From Ruminococcus sp. Marseille-P6503 (GTDB taxonomy: Bacteria > Bacillota > Clostridia > Oscillospirales > Ruminococcaceae), in assembly GCF_900604945.1 (NCBI RefSeq), contig NZ_UWPB01000001.1, positions 992,001 to 1,056,000 on the forward strand: a stretch of 64,000 nucleotides of DNA, written 5' to 3'. The position numbers were made by a program, and so were the translations under genes. Position 1 is the stretch's first letter; each line of letters starts with the position of its first letter. The notes below the pieces were generated by a model that was given only the letters and a program-made list of their open reading frames with translations, ran no database searches and was not told the origin of the DNA. Shown here piece by piece: positions 1 to 9,734 of the stretch.

Positions 1-1561
1 CGTTCTGCTCATATTCAATATCGACAGTACCGTCTGACGACGTGATTTTAAACGAACCGTTAGCAATACCCTCCGCCAGCAGATTATCCGTTACGGTAAA
101 TCCGTTTAAGGAACCGCTGCCGGTATTGTTTGTCACTTTAACAGTCCAGGTATAAGTAGAATCATTCCAGTCGGTTTGATAATACTTATCAAGAGTATAC
201 GCCTTATCAACCGTAGCGGATACGTCCTTATAGGAACCTCCGTCAGGCGTTTCGATTCTGGCAGTATTGGAATAATCAGCTTCATTTACAAGCGGGGCTT
301 CATAGGTAATAGCTACAGACGTATCGGTAACCCCGTCTTTAAAAGTAAGAACGCCGTCGGTCAGTTCATATTTACTTGAGTCAATACCGGTAATAACCGT
401 ATCGGCTTTAAACGCCGTATCCTTTATTTTATAGCCGCCCAAGTCCAGACCATTGCCGTTTTCTATGGTAACAGTCCACTGAACGGTGTTGTTATCATAA
501 TCAGGCGCGCCTGTTTTGGCAATATTGACGGAGGACTGACACCAAACATAAACGTCATCCTCATCAATCACCGTATTCTGGCTGTCGCTGAGATATGCCT
601 TGTTATATGCGTTTTCACCGTTTAAAACAGCATTTCCCGGAGCCTGTGTTTTATAGGTTACAGTAACCGATTTGTCATTTATACCGTTTGCAAACTCAAA
701 TCTTCCGGTGTCAGGATTATAGCTGCCTGCTCCGCCGGGACTGACTTCAAAATCAGAGGCTTCAGAGAACATCCCGTCTGTAAGATAATATCCGTCAAGA
801 TAATCGCCTCTGGGATTATCCACTTTAACAGTCCACGTTATAGTTCCGTCCTTATTGTCGGTTCCGGATTTTTCAACCGAAAGCTTTTTTTCAGGATACC
901 CGGGAATTGTAACGGTAACATCTCCGAACGAAACGTCAACCTCCTGATCCATATCGGTGTCCGCACGCTTCACATCCGCGTCAAACGTAAGAGTACCGCT
1001 TATAGCCTCGCCGATATGATCGTTCAGATAAGCGTCGTTAAACTTAATGATAACAATTCCGTCCTCTGTAATCACATAGGTTCCGGATATTACTCCGTTA
1101 TCATAAACATTTCCGGGAGTAAGATTCCCGTTATTATCCTGCGGCAGACCGCCTTCCGGTACGGCTATGTGCGAATCAAGCCTATACCATATATAAGGCT
1201 GGTAGGGATCGATACTTACATCGCCGACGTCAAGTGAATAGCCAAGATTAAAAATAACATGCTTAACTTCACTGTCAGCAGTATCCGAAGAGCCGGCAAC
1301 CGTTACATCTTTGATATTCGGCTCAAAATAATGTCCGGTTTTGGTAGCTTCGTCTATATCAATAGCTCCGTCCGTATCAGCGAGCAAAGCGATACCGTTG
1401 TTCACGTTGTCCTCAGATGACAAACTTATCGCCGGCATTATAAGGCTTGCGACTACGGACACCGCCACAAGCAGAGACAAAACTGCCGCCGTTATCCCGC
1501 GGCGCTTGCTGATTTTGTGCTTTTTCATATACAGCCCGATTTTTCTTTTGAAATCAAGCAT
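1..1561 (-). CDS. Repeat-domain surface adhesin-like protein, partial (3' end outside window)
   Basis: The gene starts at ATG 1561 after an AGGAGG site and stays open to the window edge, giving about 520 residues without a stop. The N-terminus is basic (MLDFKRKIGLYMKKHK), followed by a hydrophobic stretch near residues 24-44 ending in SLIMPAIS, which looks like a signal peptide or signal anchor. The rest is Asp/Thr/Asn/Gly-rich and contains at least three repeats of roughly 110-120 residues. Each carries a W-T-V core (ITWTVKVDN, VQWTVTIEN, YTWTVKVTN) and ends in a tract of V-T-Y or I-T-Y type. This is the pattern of Ig-like beta-sandwich modules (Cna/DUF11 type) of Gram-positive adhesins. The wall-anchoring end is not visible. 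It lies 36 bp downstream of a type I signal peptidase gene and probably shares its transcript. The ligand is unknown. Confidence 0.8.
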   Translation of the reverse strand, partial: MLDFKRKIGLYMKKHKISKRRGITAAVLSLLVAVSVVASLIMPAISLSSEDNVNNGIALLADTDGAIDIDEATKTGHYFEPNIKDVTVAGSSDTADSEVKHVIFNLGYSLDVGDVSIDPYQPYIWYRLDSHIAVPEGGLPQDNNGNLTPGNVYDNGVISGTYVITEDGIVIIKFNDAYLNDHIGEAISGTLTFDADVKRADTDMDQEVDVSFGDVTVTIPGYPEKKLSVEKSGTDNKDGTITWTVKVDNPRGDYLDGYYLTDGMFSEASDFEVSPGGAGSYNPDTGRFEFANGINDKSVTVTYKTQAPGNAVLNGENAYNKAYLSDSQNTVIDEDDVYVWCQSSVNIAKTGAPDYDNNTVQWTVTIENGNGLDLGGYKIKDTAFKADTVITGIDSSKYELTDGVLTFKDGVTDTSVAITYEAPLVNEADYSNTARIETPDGGSYKDVSATVDKAYTLDKYYQTDWNDSTYTWTVKVTNNTGSGSLNGFTVTDNLLAEGIANGSFKITSSDGTVDIEYEQN

Positions 1562-1597
1562 ATCATATCCTCCTTTCCGCGATACTTTTTATTTGCT

Positions 1598-2170
1598 TTA
1601 ACTGAAAAATCCTATTTCTTTCAAAGGCCATATTCTTAATGAAACCTTACCGACCACAGCTTCTTCCGATATACATCCGACTGCCGACGAACGGCTGTCG
1701 ATCGACGTTGACCTGTTGTCCCCCATCACAAAAATCCGCTCGTCAGGGACCTGATAAGGAAGCTCAATATCACACTCGCCCATAGCCTTTTCGGTCAGAT
1801 ACGGTTCGTCAAGCTGTTTTTCATTCACATAAACATTGCCGTTTTCATCTATATCGATATAATCTCCGGAAACTCCGATAACCCTTTTAAGCAGAATCTT
1901 ATTATTATAATAGAAAGCAACAATGTCTCCCCGCTCGAAATTTCCTGTTTTTCTGCATACCACAAGCTGATCGTTCATAAGCGTCGGCGCCATGCTTGTA
2001 CCAGTGACCCTAAGCACCGGCATAAAAAGCGTCGAAAGCAAGACCGCCGCCGCCGCAACCACTATGAGCGAGGACACGGTACTTACAATAACCTTTCTGA
2101 ACTCTCTGCGCGACTTCACTCTCGAAAGCTCGGCTTCAAGCTGTTTTACCGCCGGAAAATCCTTATTCAT
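1598..2170 (-). CDS. lepB: Type I signal peptidase
   Basis: This is an S26 signal peptidase of 190 residues, the usual size for Gram-positive SipS-type enzymes, which cleaves signal peptides on the outer membrane face. A cytoplasmic, coiled-coil-prone N-terminus precedes one membrane segment near residues 30-55. The catalytic serine is in TGTSMAPT and the general-base lysine in LLKRVIGVSGD. The late box FVMGDNRSTSIDSR is also present. ATG 2170 was preferred over an upstream in-frame start because it has GAGGAG in front and overlaps the stop of the upstream gene by 8 bp. The location next to a surface adhesin suggests a peptidase dedicated to that locus, which is an inference from context. Confidence 0.93.
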   Translation of the reverse strand: MNKDFPAVKQLEAELSRVKSRREFRKVIVSTVSSLIVVAAAAVLLSTLFMPVLRVTGTSMAPTLMNDQLVVCRKTGNFERGDIVAFYYNNKILLKRVIGVSGDYIDIDENGNVYVNEKQLDEPYLTEKAMGECDIELPYQVPDERIFVMGDNRSTSIDSRSSAVGCISEEAVVGKVSLRIWPLKEIGFFS

Positions 2171-2408
2171 CCGACCCGATCTCCTCTTCGACAGCAAGCT
2201 GAATATTCATCGCCGAGCAAAGCCCGTCAAGCTGCTTTGACATACGCAGCAGCGTTCCGGAATACTCCTTTTCCGCGTCAGCCTTGTCGGCGATCTGCGC
2301 CTTCAGCAGCTCAATTTCACCGTTTGCCCTGTCAAGCTCCTTTTTCACAGCAACCAGTAGCTCAAGCAGTTCGGTACGATTAAGCTTGTGCAATTCCTTA
2401 TCTGTCAT
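2163..2408 (-). CDS. Small coiled-coil protein of unknown function
   Basis: This 81-residue protein is charged, Leu/Glu/Lys-rich and without membrane segments. Heptad-like spacing through residues 10-65 predicts a coiled coil. ATG 2408 gives the start MTDKELHKLNRTELLELL; the track of codons upstream has no better site. It is the first gene after a consensus promoter and overlaps the signal peptidase start by 8 bp, so translation is probably coupled. The N-terminal region of the adjacent signal peptidase is also heptad-rich, so the two might interact, but nothing in the sequence proves this. No family was recognised. Confidence 0.7.
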   Translation of the reverse strand: MTDKELHKLNRTELLELLVAVKKELDRANGEIELLKAQIADKADAEKEYSGTLLRMSKQLDGLCSAMNIQLAVEEEIGSDE

Positions 2409-2473
2409 TATAACACGCTCCGAAGAATGACAAAAAAATAACAAAAATATTGTCTTACGAATTTATTTTTATT

Positions 2474-2502
2474 ATTATAGCACCTATAAAAAATAAAGTC
2501 AA
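2474..2502 (-). promoter_or_regulatory. Sigma-A promoter for the signal peptidase/adhesin unit
   Basis: Read on the minus strand, TTGACT (2497-2502), a 17 bp spacer and TATAAT (2474-2479) lie about 65 bp before the coiled-coil gene. The region also separates this unit from the end of addA. Confidence 0.8.
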
Positions 2503-2573
2503 GACAGAAGCGTTTAAAAAAAATTAACATTGATAATGAAAAATTTGAACAGCGCAATTAAAATTAACAAAAA

Positions 2574-5500
2574 TTAATCCAAATTTAAGTTAATTTCTAC
2601 CCCATTATTTAACCTAAACGAGTAAATGTAACAAGCTTTGACCGGCATATCCAGAAGCAGATCCAGAGCCGCCTTATACAGCTCAAGCTGAGTGCGGTAT
2701 TCGTAAAGCTCTGAAACATCCCTGAAGTTATCCGTTTTGTAATCAACAAGAACATAACCGTCGCTTTCCCTGAATATACAATCTGCAACGCCCTGAAGCA
2801 TAGTTCCCGCCGCAGCATATTTTTCATACTTTTTATCCAGCCTGAGGTCGGAAAAGCTGACGAGAAACTGCTTTTCTCTTATCAGCTCGCTGCCCGCGCT
2901 CATTCGTTTGTAAAAGCCGCCGGCAAAAAAATGCTTTACAGCCTCAATATAGACCCCGTCCGCTTCCTTAGGGGTAAAATATCCTTCTCTGACAAGCCGA
3001 GCAAGCTCTCCCTCAGCGTCCTCACAAGCTCTGCTATAATCCGCAAGCTCCATAAACAGGTGAGTACAGGTACCTTTCTGCGCAGAGCTGAGCTTTCCGA
3101 TCTCATCAGACAGCCGCGGCAGCTGAGGATAAAATTCCGGATTCCTTTCGCCGTATTCCCGTTCCTTTTCTTCACGCACTATTTCAGTGACCGTAAGCTT
3201 GGACGGTGTATCCGCGTTGCCATACAAATATTTAAAGCTATATCTGCCGCATAATTCCGACACCAGCTTTTCGTCACAGCAAGGATTTATAAACTTATGA
3301 TCCAAAATTTTGTCGGAATCAGTACATTCCGCCGTAACAAAGCTTACGGACGCCTGCGTTTCAAATTTCGGCAGCTCGGCGCTCACCTCCATTTTTTCAA
3401 GGAAAGCTTCGTTCCCGGGACAGCATAGCAGCACCGCGCACAGCCATTCAAGATATGAACCGCATTGTCTTACGATTCTGCTGCTTATTCCTCCGGCACG
3501 CGATATTTCCTCCGCGATATTGTTCACCAAACGCCTTGTATCATAACGGCCGTTTTTGCTTTCCCTGATCATTATAGGTATAAACAGTTTTTCCTTAGCC
3601 CTTGTAAGCGCAACGTACAGCAGGCGTATTTCCTCGCTCAGCGTTTTGTTTCTGCCTATAACGCTCAACGCTTTGTGGCTTATTGTTTCGGTCTGAGTCA
3701 GACTGCTGTGATTAAGAATGGTAAAACCTGCTCCAAGCTGCTCGTCAAGAAGCATTTTCTGATTTATATCGGAAAGATTAAATTCCTTGTCTATTCCGCA
3801 GAGGAACACAAAAGGATACTCCAGCCCTTTGGATTTATGTATGGTTTTTACATAAACGCTGTCTTTGCCTTCGGTAACGGTCACAGCCTGACGGAAATCC
3901 TTTCCGCTTTCGTAAACCGAATCAAGATACCTTATAAATCCGGTTACTCCTCCCTCGCCGCTGTTTTCATAGGAGGCGGCGTATTCAAGCAGAAGTCTCA
4001 GATTAGCGCGTTTCTGCCTGCTGTTTTCATATGCGGAGGCTACGGCAAAAAATCCGGTTTCATCGTAAATTTTCCTGATCAGCCGTGAAAGCGGCATACC
4101 AGCGGCGTAAAATCTTAGCCTTTTTATCAGCTCAAGAGCGTAACGGCACTTTTTTTCAATAACCGCATCGCCAATGTCAAGCTTCTCAGCTTCCCTCTCG
4201 TGACTGCCTTCTTCCTTCCCAGCGGCATTAATTATCTGATAGATATGCTTTGTATAGCCTTTCCCTGTATTGCACAGACGCCTTAATACCGCAGTTTCAT
4301 CAGCCGTAAAGCTTAAAACGGGCGACATCATTACCGAAGCCATCGCCATATCCTGCATAGGATTGTCTATAACCCTGAGAAGATTGATCATTACCGCGAT
4401 CTCTCTCGCTCTCAGATAACCGCTGGTTTCCTCGCTGTAGGCTTTCAGCCCGACGGCGCCGAGAGCCGCCGAAAGCTTTTCAGTCGCAGATTTAGATCTG
4501 GAAAGCACGCAGAAATCAGACGGTCGGCAGGGACGCTTTTCATCTCCGCTGTAAACACAGCAGCCCTCGTCTATAAGCTGACGGATACGCTTAGCGATTA
4601 TGTAGTTCTCCTCGGTAAAAAGAACGTATTCGTCTTCGTCCGAGTCAGCCGCATCGGCTTTATCTGCCGGAAGCTCAGCCAGGATTATTTCAGTGTCATG
4701 ATCCCTTCCTCCGTATTGCGCACCATATTGAAGCCTTTCGTCGCCGCTGTAGACAAGCTCTCCCACCTCCTCGCTCATAAGGTTTTCAAATACCAGATTT
4801 ACAAAATCTATAATATTCTTCCGTGAACGGAAATTCTTTTTCAGAGCCACGGATTTTAAAATGCCGCCGTTTTCAAAAGCCGCCGCTTGTTCTCTGGCGT
4901 TTATGAAAAGCTGTGGATTCGACTGCCTGAAACGGTATATCGACTGCTTTACGTCGCCTACCACAAATACGTTTCTACCCAGCGCCGACAGATCCTCGGT
5001 ATCCGACAGCGCCTTGAAAATCAGCTCCTGAAGATTATTGACATCCTGAAACTCGTCAATGAGTATTACCTGATAATCACGGTTTTTTACAATTTCCTCC
5101 GCAAGCTCCGTCCTGACGGTTTTTCCGTCCTCGCGCCTTACAAGCAGGTTTATAGCCATTCTTTCCACATCGGAAAATTCCAGAGAATTTCTGCTTACCT
5201 TCTCGCTCCAGGAAATTTCCTCCGCGCTTTTGCATAAGCCGCACAGGTCGGTAAAAATCCTCTTTGCAATAAGCAGATCCTCTTTGATATGCAGTCCGGT
5301 CCTGCGGCAGGACGTCCTTATCCTCTTTACGCAGTCCTTGCAGCTTTCCCTCAGTTTTTTTATCTGCTCCGCGCCTATGCTCCTCTCCTCCAGCTGGACG
5401 GGAGGAATATCGCCTTTCGGAAAGCTTACGGTAAGTCTTTTCCACACAGCGCTTTCGGCAAAACTGTAGATTTCCTCCCACGAACCGTTGTCAAGCGTTT

Positions 5501-6293
5501 TCAGGAACTCTTCAAGCAGCTCTCTGTCCGAATCCAGCGCTTCCCCTGCCGTTTCTTTGCAGCCGTACTTTTCATGCAGACGGTAAAACGCCGACTTGGC
5601 GGCTTCGTTCAGCTTCAAGGCACGTTCCAGCATTTCACGGTAATCATAAACGGCTGTGCTTACATAATCGGACAGCCTTTCATCGCTGGTAAAATCCTCG
5701 GTTTTTTCCCTGATCCATTCGTCGGGAAAAGGCAGCGAACGCAGAAAATCATAAAGCTTCGCCGCAATTTTCTCAACGGCCTGCTCCGAGCCGTCGGAAA
5801 GCGAATCCACAAGAAAATCATATTCCTCCGGGGACTCCTGAGCAAGCTTATCCATTGCCGCGGCTATAGAATTTTTAAGTATGACCTCTGAATCCGTTTC
5901 GTCAAGTATTTTTATCCCGTCCTGGAGCTCGAACTCATGTATATTGCTTCTTACAAGCTCAAGACAGAAAGCGTTGATCGTGTTTATCCTGGCAAGCGCA
6001 AGCCTGTCCTGCTGCTTCTGAAGCCATTTCTTCTGCGCGGGGTCAGTTTCCTCCAGTATTTTTTTATCAAATGCGGCGGCAAGCTTTTCTTTCATCTGAG
6101 CCGTCGCGTCAACCGTAAAAGTCACAGCCAGAAGCCTGTCGGCAGGAATATTTTTACTCCGGTCGGCAAGCAGATTTATTGTGCGCTCTATCAGAACGGC
6201 GGTTTTTCCGCTCCCCGCCGCCGCGGATACTACTACGCCCTTATCGTAAGTTTCAATAGCCGTACGCTGATCCTCCGTCCATTTTACAGACAC
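2574..6293 (-). CDS. addA: ATP-dependent helicase/nuclease subunit A
   Basis: AddA is the helicase and nuclease subunit of AddAB, the Firmicute counterpart of RecBCD that resects double-strand breaks for recombination. It has 1239 residues, the full family length. The Walker A motif AAAGSGKT is at residues 24-31. The UvrD-type motifs IDEFQDVN, GDVKQSIYRFR and LLYVALTRAKEKL follow in order. A C-terminal RecB-type nuclease site is seen as GVADCIF and LVDYKTDN. The start is GTG 6293, inside the last codons of addB (10 bp overlap), so translation is coupled. No clear intrinsic terminator follows, only AT-rich DNA up to the next promoter. Confidence 0.97.
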   Translation of the reverse strand: MSVKWTEDQRTAIETYDKGVVVSAAAGSGKTAVLIERTINLLADRSKNIPADRLLAVTFTVDATAQMKEKLAAAFDKKILEETDPAQKKWLQKQQDRLALARINTINAFCLELVRSNIHEFELQDGIKILDETDSEVILKNSIAAAMDKLAQESPEEYDFLVDSLSDGSEQAVEKIAAKLYDFLRSLPFPDEWIREKTEDFTSDERLSDYVSTAVYDYREMLERALKLNEAAKSAFYRLHEKYGCKETAGEALDSDRELLEEFLKTLDNGSWEEIYSFAESAVWKRLTVSFPKGDIPPVQLEERSIGAEQIKKLRESCKDCVKRIRTSCRRTGLHIKEDLLIAKRIFTDLCGLCKSAEEISWSEKVSRNSLEFSDVERMAINLLVRREDGKTVRTELAEEIVKNRDYQVILIDEFQDVNNLQELIFKALSDTEDLSALGRNVFVVGDVKQSIYRFRQSNPQLFINAREQAAAFENGGILKSVALKKNFRSRKNIIDFVNLVFENLMSEEVGELVYSGDERLQYGAQYGGRDHDTEIILAELPADKADAADSDEDEYVLFTEENYIIAKRIRQLIDEGCCVYSGDEKRPCRPSDFCVLSRSKSATEKLSAALGAVGLKAYSEETSGYLRAREIAVMINLLRVIDNPMQDMAMASVMMSPVLSFTADETAVLRRLCNTGKGYTKHIYQIINAAGKEEGSHEREAEKLDIGDAVIEKKCRYALELIKRLRFYAAGMPLSRLIRKIYDETGFFAVASAYENSRQKRANLRLLLEYAASYENSGEGGVTGFIRYLDSVYESGKDFRQAVTVTEGKDSVYVKTIHKSKGLEYPFVFLCGIDKEFNLSDINQKMLLDEQLGAGFTILNHSSLTQTETISHKALSVIGRNKTLSEEIRLLYVALTRAKEKLFIPIMIRESKNGRYDTRRLVNNIAEEISRAGGISSRIVRQCGSYLEWLCAVLLCCPGNEAFLEKMEVSAELPKFETQASVSFVTAECTDSDKILDHKFINPCCDEKLVSELCGRYSFKYLYGNADTPSKLTVTEIVREEKEREYGERNPEFYPQLPRLSDEIGKLSSAQKGTCTHLFMELADYSRACEDAEGELARLVREGYFTPKEADGVYIEAVKHFFAGGFYKRMSAGSELIREKQFLVSFSDLRLDKKYEKYAAAGTMLQGVADCIFRESDGYVLVDYKTDNFRDVSELYEYRTQLELYKAALDLLLDMPVKACYIYSFRLNNGVEINLNLD

Positions 6294-9200
6294 TTATCCG
6301 CACCGCCTTTCTCCTGTTCCTCCATAATACTTTTAAGCTCGTCCTCAAGCTTCTGCGCGTCTTCTCTTTCTATCCTTCTAGGATTTTTGGGACTGGCGTT
6401 TCCGCAGATACCCCAGTAATCGCAATAGCTGCAAGGGATTTTTGCGTTTCTTCCCTCTCCCTTGCATACCGGATCGGCCTTTATATCTCCTTCAAAAAGC
6501 CTTTCCGCCAAACTATACACCTTACCCAAAGCAAACCTTTCAAGCGCCTTGAACCATTCAGGATCCGCGGGCTTTTTACCTCTCGACGAAATACTTCCGT
6601 CCTTATTGAAGGAAAAAAGCGTAAACGCTCCGCCGAAGCTTTTGTTAAGGGCTTTGATGGTATTTTCATCGTCCACCATCATTCCGTCGGGACGACATTT
6701 CTTTGCCCGAACCTCCATAAGCAGTCCGTCAAGATCGTCAGCTTCCTCGGCGTCAGCAGGAGAAAGCTCTGCCGGACAGTCTTTCAGATGATTGTATATT
6801 ACAGCTGAGGGCTGGAGCCTGCCGTCCGGATTCAGCTCGTTGACGCTTCTGGTGACCGCCAGAAGATATATCATCATCTGCAGATTCAGACCGCTGTACA
6901 GCTCTGCAATATCAAAGGCAGTCGAACCGGTCTTATAGTCTATAATACGAAGATACCTGCTGCCGTCGGACGCCGTATAAATATCCGCCCTGTCTATGCT
7001 TCCCCTTATATTTATTGAACAGCCGTTTTCAAGAGTAAGCTTAAGAATGCTTTCTCCGTCCTCCTTCGTCAGATTAAACTCAAAGGCCTCAGGTCTGAAC
7101 ATAGACTGTGAAAGCTCAGTCTGGATAAGCCTTATCATATGATACGCCGATTCCTCCAGACGTTTAAGCTCCTGACGGAAACGGGCGGTTTTTCCGTAGC
7201 TTCCGCCCATTTCCTCGCTGCAGTACCTTTCAAATTCCTCATGTATCTTCTCTCTGACCGTATTTTCCGGGAAATCAACGAAATTTTCATTATATATCCG
7301 CCTGCCGTTATGCTCGGCGCTCATGATCCTTTCAAGACAGCTATGTATCAGGTTGCCTCTGTAAAGATTATTGAACGCAACTCTTTGCGGAGGATACAGC
7401 TTAAGCCCATACTTGCAGTAAAAGCTAAAGGGACAATTATAAAAATCTGTTATCCTGGTCGCCGAAATATTGAGATCGCGGCCGAAAAACAGCTCCCCGG
7501 CGGTTGACGGCGAAAGCTTATGCGGAGCGTTTGCCGCCGAACGTTTTACGAAATCAAGCTTATCTCTGTAAATTTCAGAGGTTTTCAGCGACTCCTCAAT
7601 AGATTTCACCGCTGCGGTTCTGTCCTTTGATTTTTCAAGATATTTATAATACGCGGTTTTATACGACGTGCAGAAAAAATCGGGAGAAAGATCCTGAATT
7701 TTTTCCATACCGATATCCTTGAACATATTCAGGATCATCTTCACAAGAACAGACGGGTTTTTAAGATTGCCCTGAGCGTCAGATTCGGAGCTGATAATAT
7801 AGAGCCTGTCCGAGGGCATAGACGCAGTCTGGTAAACCGTCAGTCTTTCGTTTTCTATCGACGACATTACTCCCGATTCAAATTCCAGATCAACGCTTTC
7901 AAGCTGACGTCTCTCGCGCTCGGTAAGCAAACCCTCCGGCTTTGGGTCTGCGGGAAAAACGCCGTCGTTTACTTCAAGTATAAAAAGCGCTTTGACCCCG
8001 GAAAGCCTTGACCGTTCCGCTTCCGCGCATCTTACCGAATCCGCTTTCTGAGGAGGAGCCGCCGCGGTCATCTGAGAAAGCATAAGCTTGAATATCTCAT
8101 AAAACCTTCTCAGCGTCAGTATTTCCTCTCCCAGCTGCTCATATATCGACTGAACCGCGGAAAGCGACGAGGTCCAGACCATCTTTGAGATTCTGCCCAG
8201 CTCGAGCTCCGTATCGTTAGCGGAACCGCTTGCCTGCTTGACTACAGAATAAATTTCCTCTGAAAGCCTGATCTCGTCGAGCAGCCTGAAAAGCGCCTCG
8301 CATATTTCCTTAGCTGTCGCGTTTTCACAGCTTTTTTTGAAACTTTCAAGCGGCTCTATGATCTTCCTTCTGGTGTCGTTCAGGCGTTCGGGCAAAAACG
8401 AGCCTTTTTCGCAGGCTGTGAAATCCTCAAGCCACATAGAACCTCTGACGTTCCATTTGACGCAGTAGTCCTCGATATCGCACACATCAAAATCATAAAA
8501 GGGCGAAAGCGGCGATTTTATGTATCTCAGAATATTTTCCGTTTTATACTCCTTTGAAAGCACGCAGGAAAAAATGCTTTTAAGATATATTGCCAAAGCA
8601 GTCTGCTCCACGCTCTGCCGCCTGTCTATAAAATAAGGTATATCGTATCTTTCCATAGCGCCTTCAAGCGCCGGAGCAATATCCCCCAGATCTCTGGCGG
8701 CTACGGCTATATCACGGTATCTGTACCCTTTCTCACGGATAAGCCTCGATACCTCGGCGCAGACAAACTCCGTTTCCTCATAGATATCCGAGGCCGAAAG
8801 CACCCTGACGCCTTTTCTGTCATCAGCTTCAGGAGGAGCGGTACAGTAAAGACAGCGGTTTATATGTTCTATCGCTTGACTGCCGTAGTCAAATCCGCTT
8901 ACTGACGTCTGAGCGTAAGCCGCGTTATGCTCTTCCGCGATCCGCCGCAGCTTTTCTCTTGTTCTTACGGTCTTCGCAAAGGGAGTCTGATTAGCTTTCA
9001 GATTGTCGCCGTCGGATATGACCAGAGATATAAAAACATCCTCCGCCTGGGAAAGCATACATCCTATCAGCCGGTATTCGTCCTGTGAAAATCCCGAAAA
9101 GGCGTCAATAAAAACGGTGGTTCCGTAAAAAAATCCGTTGCTTTCAGCCAGCCTTACACACTCGCCCATGGAGGTAAGCGCGTCCTTAAGACCTGCTTTC

Positions 9201-9703
9201 GCAAGCTCTTCAAGATAATAGCCGTAAAGCGCCGACAAGTCAAAAAGCTTATCGCAGACCGAGCCGTTCAGCTTTTCAGCGGCTGCTCTCAAATCCTCCG
9301 GGGTAATTCCCGACTGCATAAGCTCTCCCGCCAAAGCGATGACCTCGCCCAGAAACGTGCCTTTATCCAGAGCCCGCTTGTAAAACCGTACATTCCGGCT
9401 TTCCTTCAGTCTTCTTACCGCCTTGTACATAGTTATTATACGCGCGTTTTCGTCCGCGTTTTCTTTTGAGCCTGCTCCGTACTCACGGCTTATCAGCTCC
9501 GCAAGACGATTGAAGCCCGCCGTTCTCAGCCTATTGAACAGGGACGCCCCCATAAGCTCATACAGCTTCTTGTCGTATTCAAAGGAAAACTGATCCGGCA
9601 CTATTACCAGAACATTTCCGCCTTTCCGGCACGCCGACTTTATTTCCTCGCAAAAGCGCGGCTCACGGCCGCTGTGAACCGCTCCGGTTATTAATCTGAG
9701 CAT
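6284..9703 (-). CDS. addB: ATP-dependent nuclease subunit B
   Basis: AddB is the partner nuclease of AddA, about 1139 residues. An Fe-S cluster is supported by a first cysteine in DFYNCPFSFYC and a C-terminal C-x2-C-x5-C in CSYCDYWGIC. The nuclease core has GSIDRADIY and LRIIDYKTG. ATG 9703 was preferred over GTG 9712 because a GGCGG site is better spaced for it. The N-terminal P-loop position reads GAVHSGRE, which lacks the lysine and the following Thr/Ser of a Walker A motif. Many AddB proteins keep a working P-loop here, so this copy may not bind ATP at that site. It is co-transcribed with addA. Confidence 0.95.
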   Translation of the reverse strand: MLRLITGAVHSGREPRFCEEIKSACRKGGNVLVIVPDQFSFEYDKKLYELMGASLFNRLRTAGFNRLAELISREYGAGSKENADENARIITMYKAVRRLKESRNVRFYKRALDKGTFLGEVIALAGELMQSGITPEDLRAAAEKLNGSVCDKLFDLSALYGYYLEELAKAGLKDALTSMGECVRLAESNGFFYGTTVFIDAFSGFSQDEYRLIGCMLSQAEDVFISLVISDGDNLKANQTPFAKTVRTREKLRRIAEEHNAAYAQTSVSGFDYGSQAIEHINRCLYCTAPPEADDRKGVRVLSASDIYEETEFVCAEVSRLIREKGYRYRDIAVAARDLGDIAPALEGAMERYDIPYFIDRRQSVEQTALAIYLKSIFSCVLSKEYKTENILRYIKSPLSPFYDFDVCDIEDYCVKWNVRGSMWLEDFTACEKGSFLPERLNDTRRKIIEPLESFKKSCENATAKEICEALFRLLDEIRLSEEIYSVVKQASGSANDTELELGRISKMVWTSSLSAVQSIYEQLGEEILTLRRFYEIFKLMLSQMTAAAPPQKADSVRCAEAERSRLSGVKALFILEVNDGVFPADPKPEGLLTERERRQLESVDLEFESGVMSSIENERLTVYQTASMPSDRLYIISSESDAQGNLKNPSVLVKMILNMFKDIGMEKIQDLSPDFFCTSYKTAYYKYLEKSKDRTAAVKSIEESLKTSEIYRDKLDFVKRSAANAPHKLSPSTAGELFFGRDLNISATRITDFYNCPFSFYCKYGLKLYPPQRVAFNNLYRGNLIHSCLERIMSAEHNGRRIYNENFVDFPENTVREKIHEEFERYCSEEMGGSYGKTARFRQELKRLEESAYHMIRLIQTELSQSMFRPEAFEFNLTKEDGESILKLTLENGCSINIRGSIDRADIYTASDGSRYLRIIDYKTGSTAFDIAELYSGLNLQMMIYLLAVTRSVNELNPDGRLQPSAVIYNHLKDCPAELSPADAEEADDLDGLLMEVRAKKCRPDGMMVDDENTIKALNKSFGGAFTLFSFNKDGSISSRGKKPADPEWFKALERFALGKVYSLAERLFEGDIKADPVCKGEGRNAKIPCSYCDYWGICGNASPKNPRRIEREDAQKLEDELKSIMEEQEKGGADKCL

Positions 9704-9734
9704 AGAACGCACCGCCTTTTGTATTACTGAATCC

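Noticed and set aside
3465-4088. 207-residue plus-strand frame inside addA
   Set aside because: Antisense shadow of a well-conserved gene; no ribosome site or promoter.
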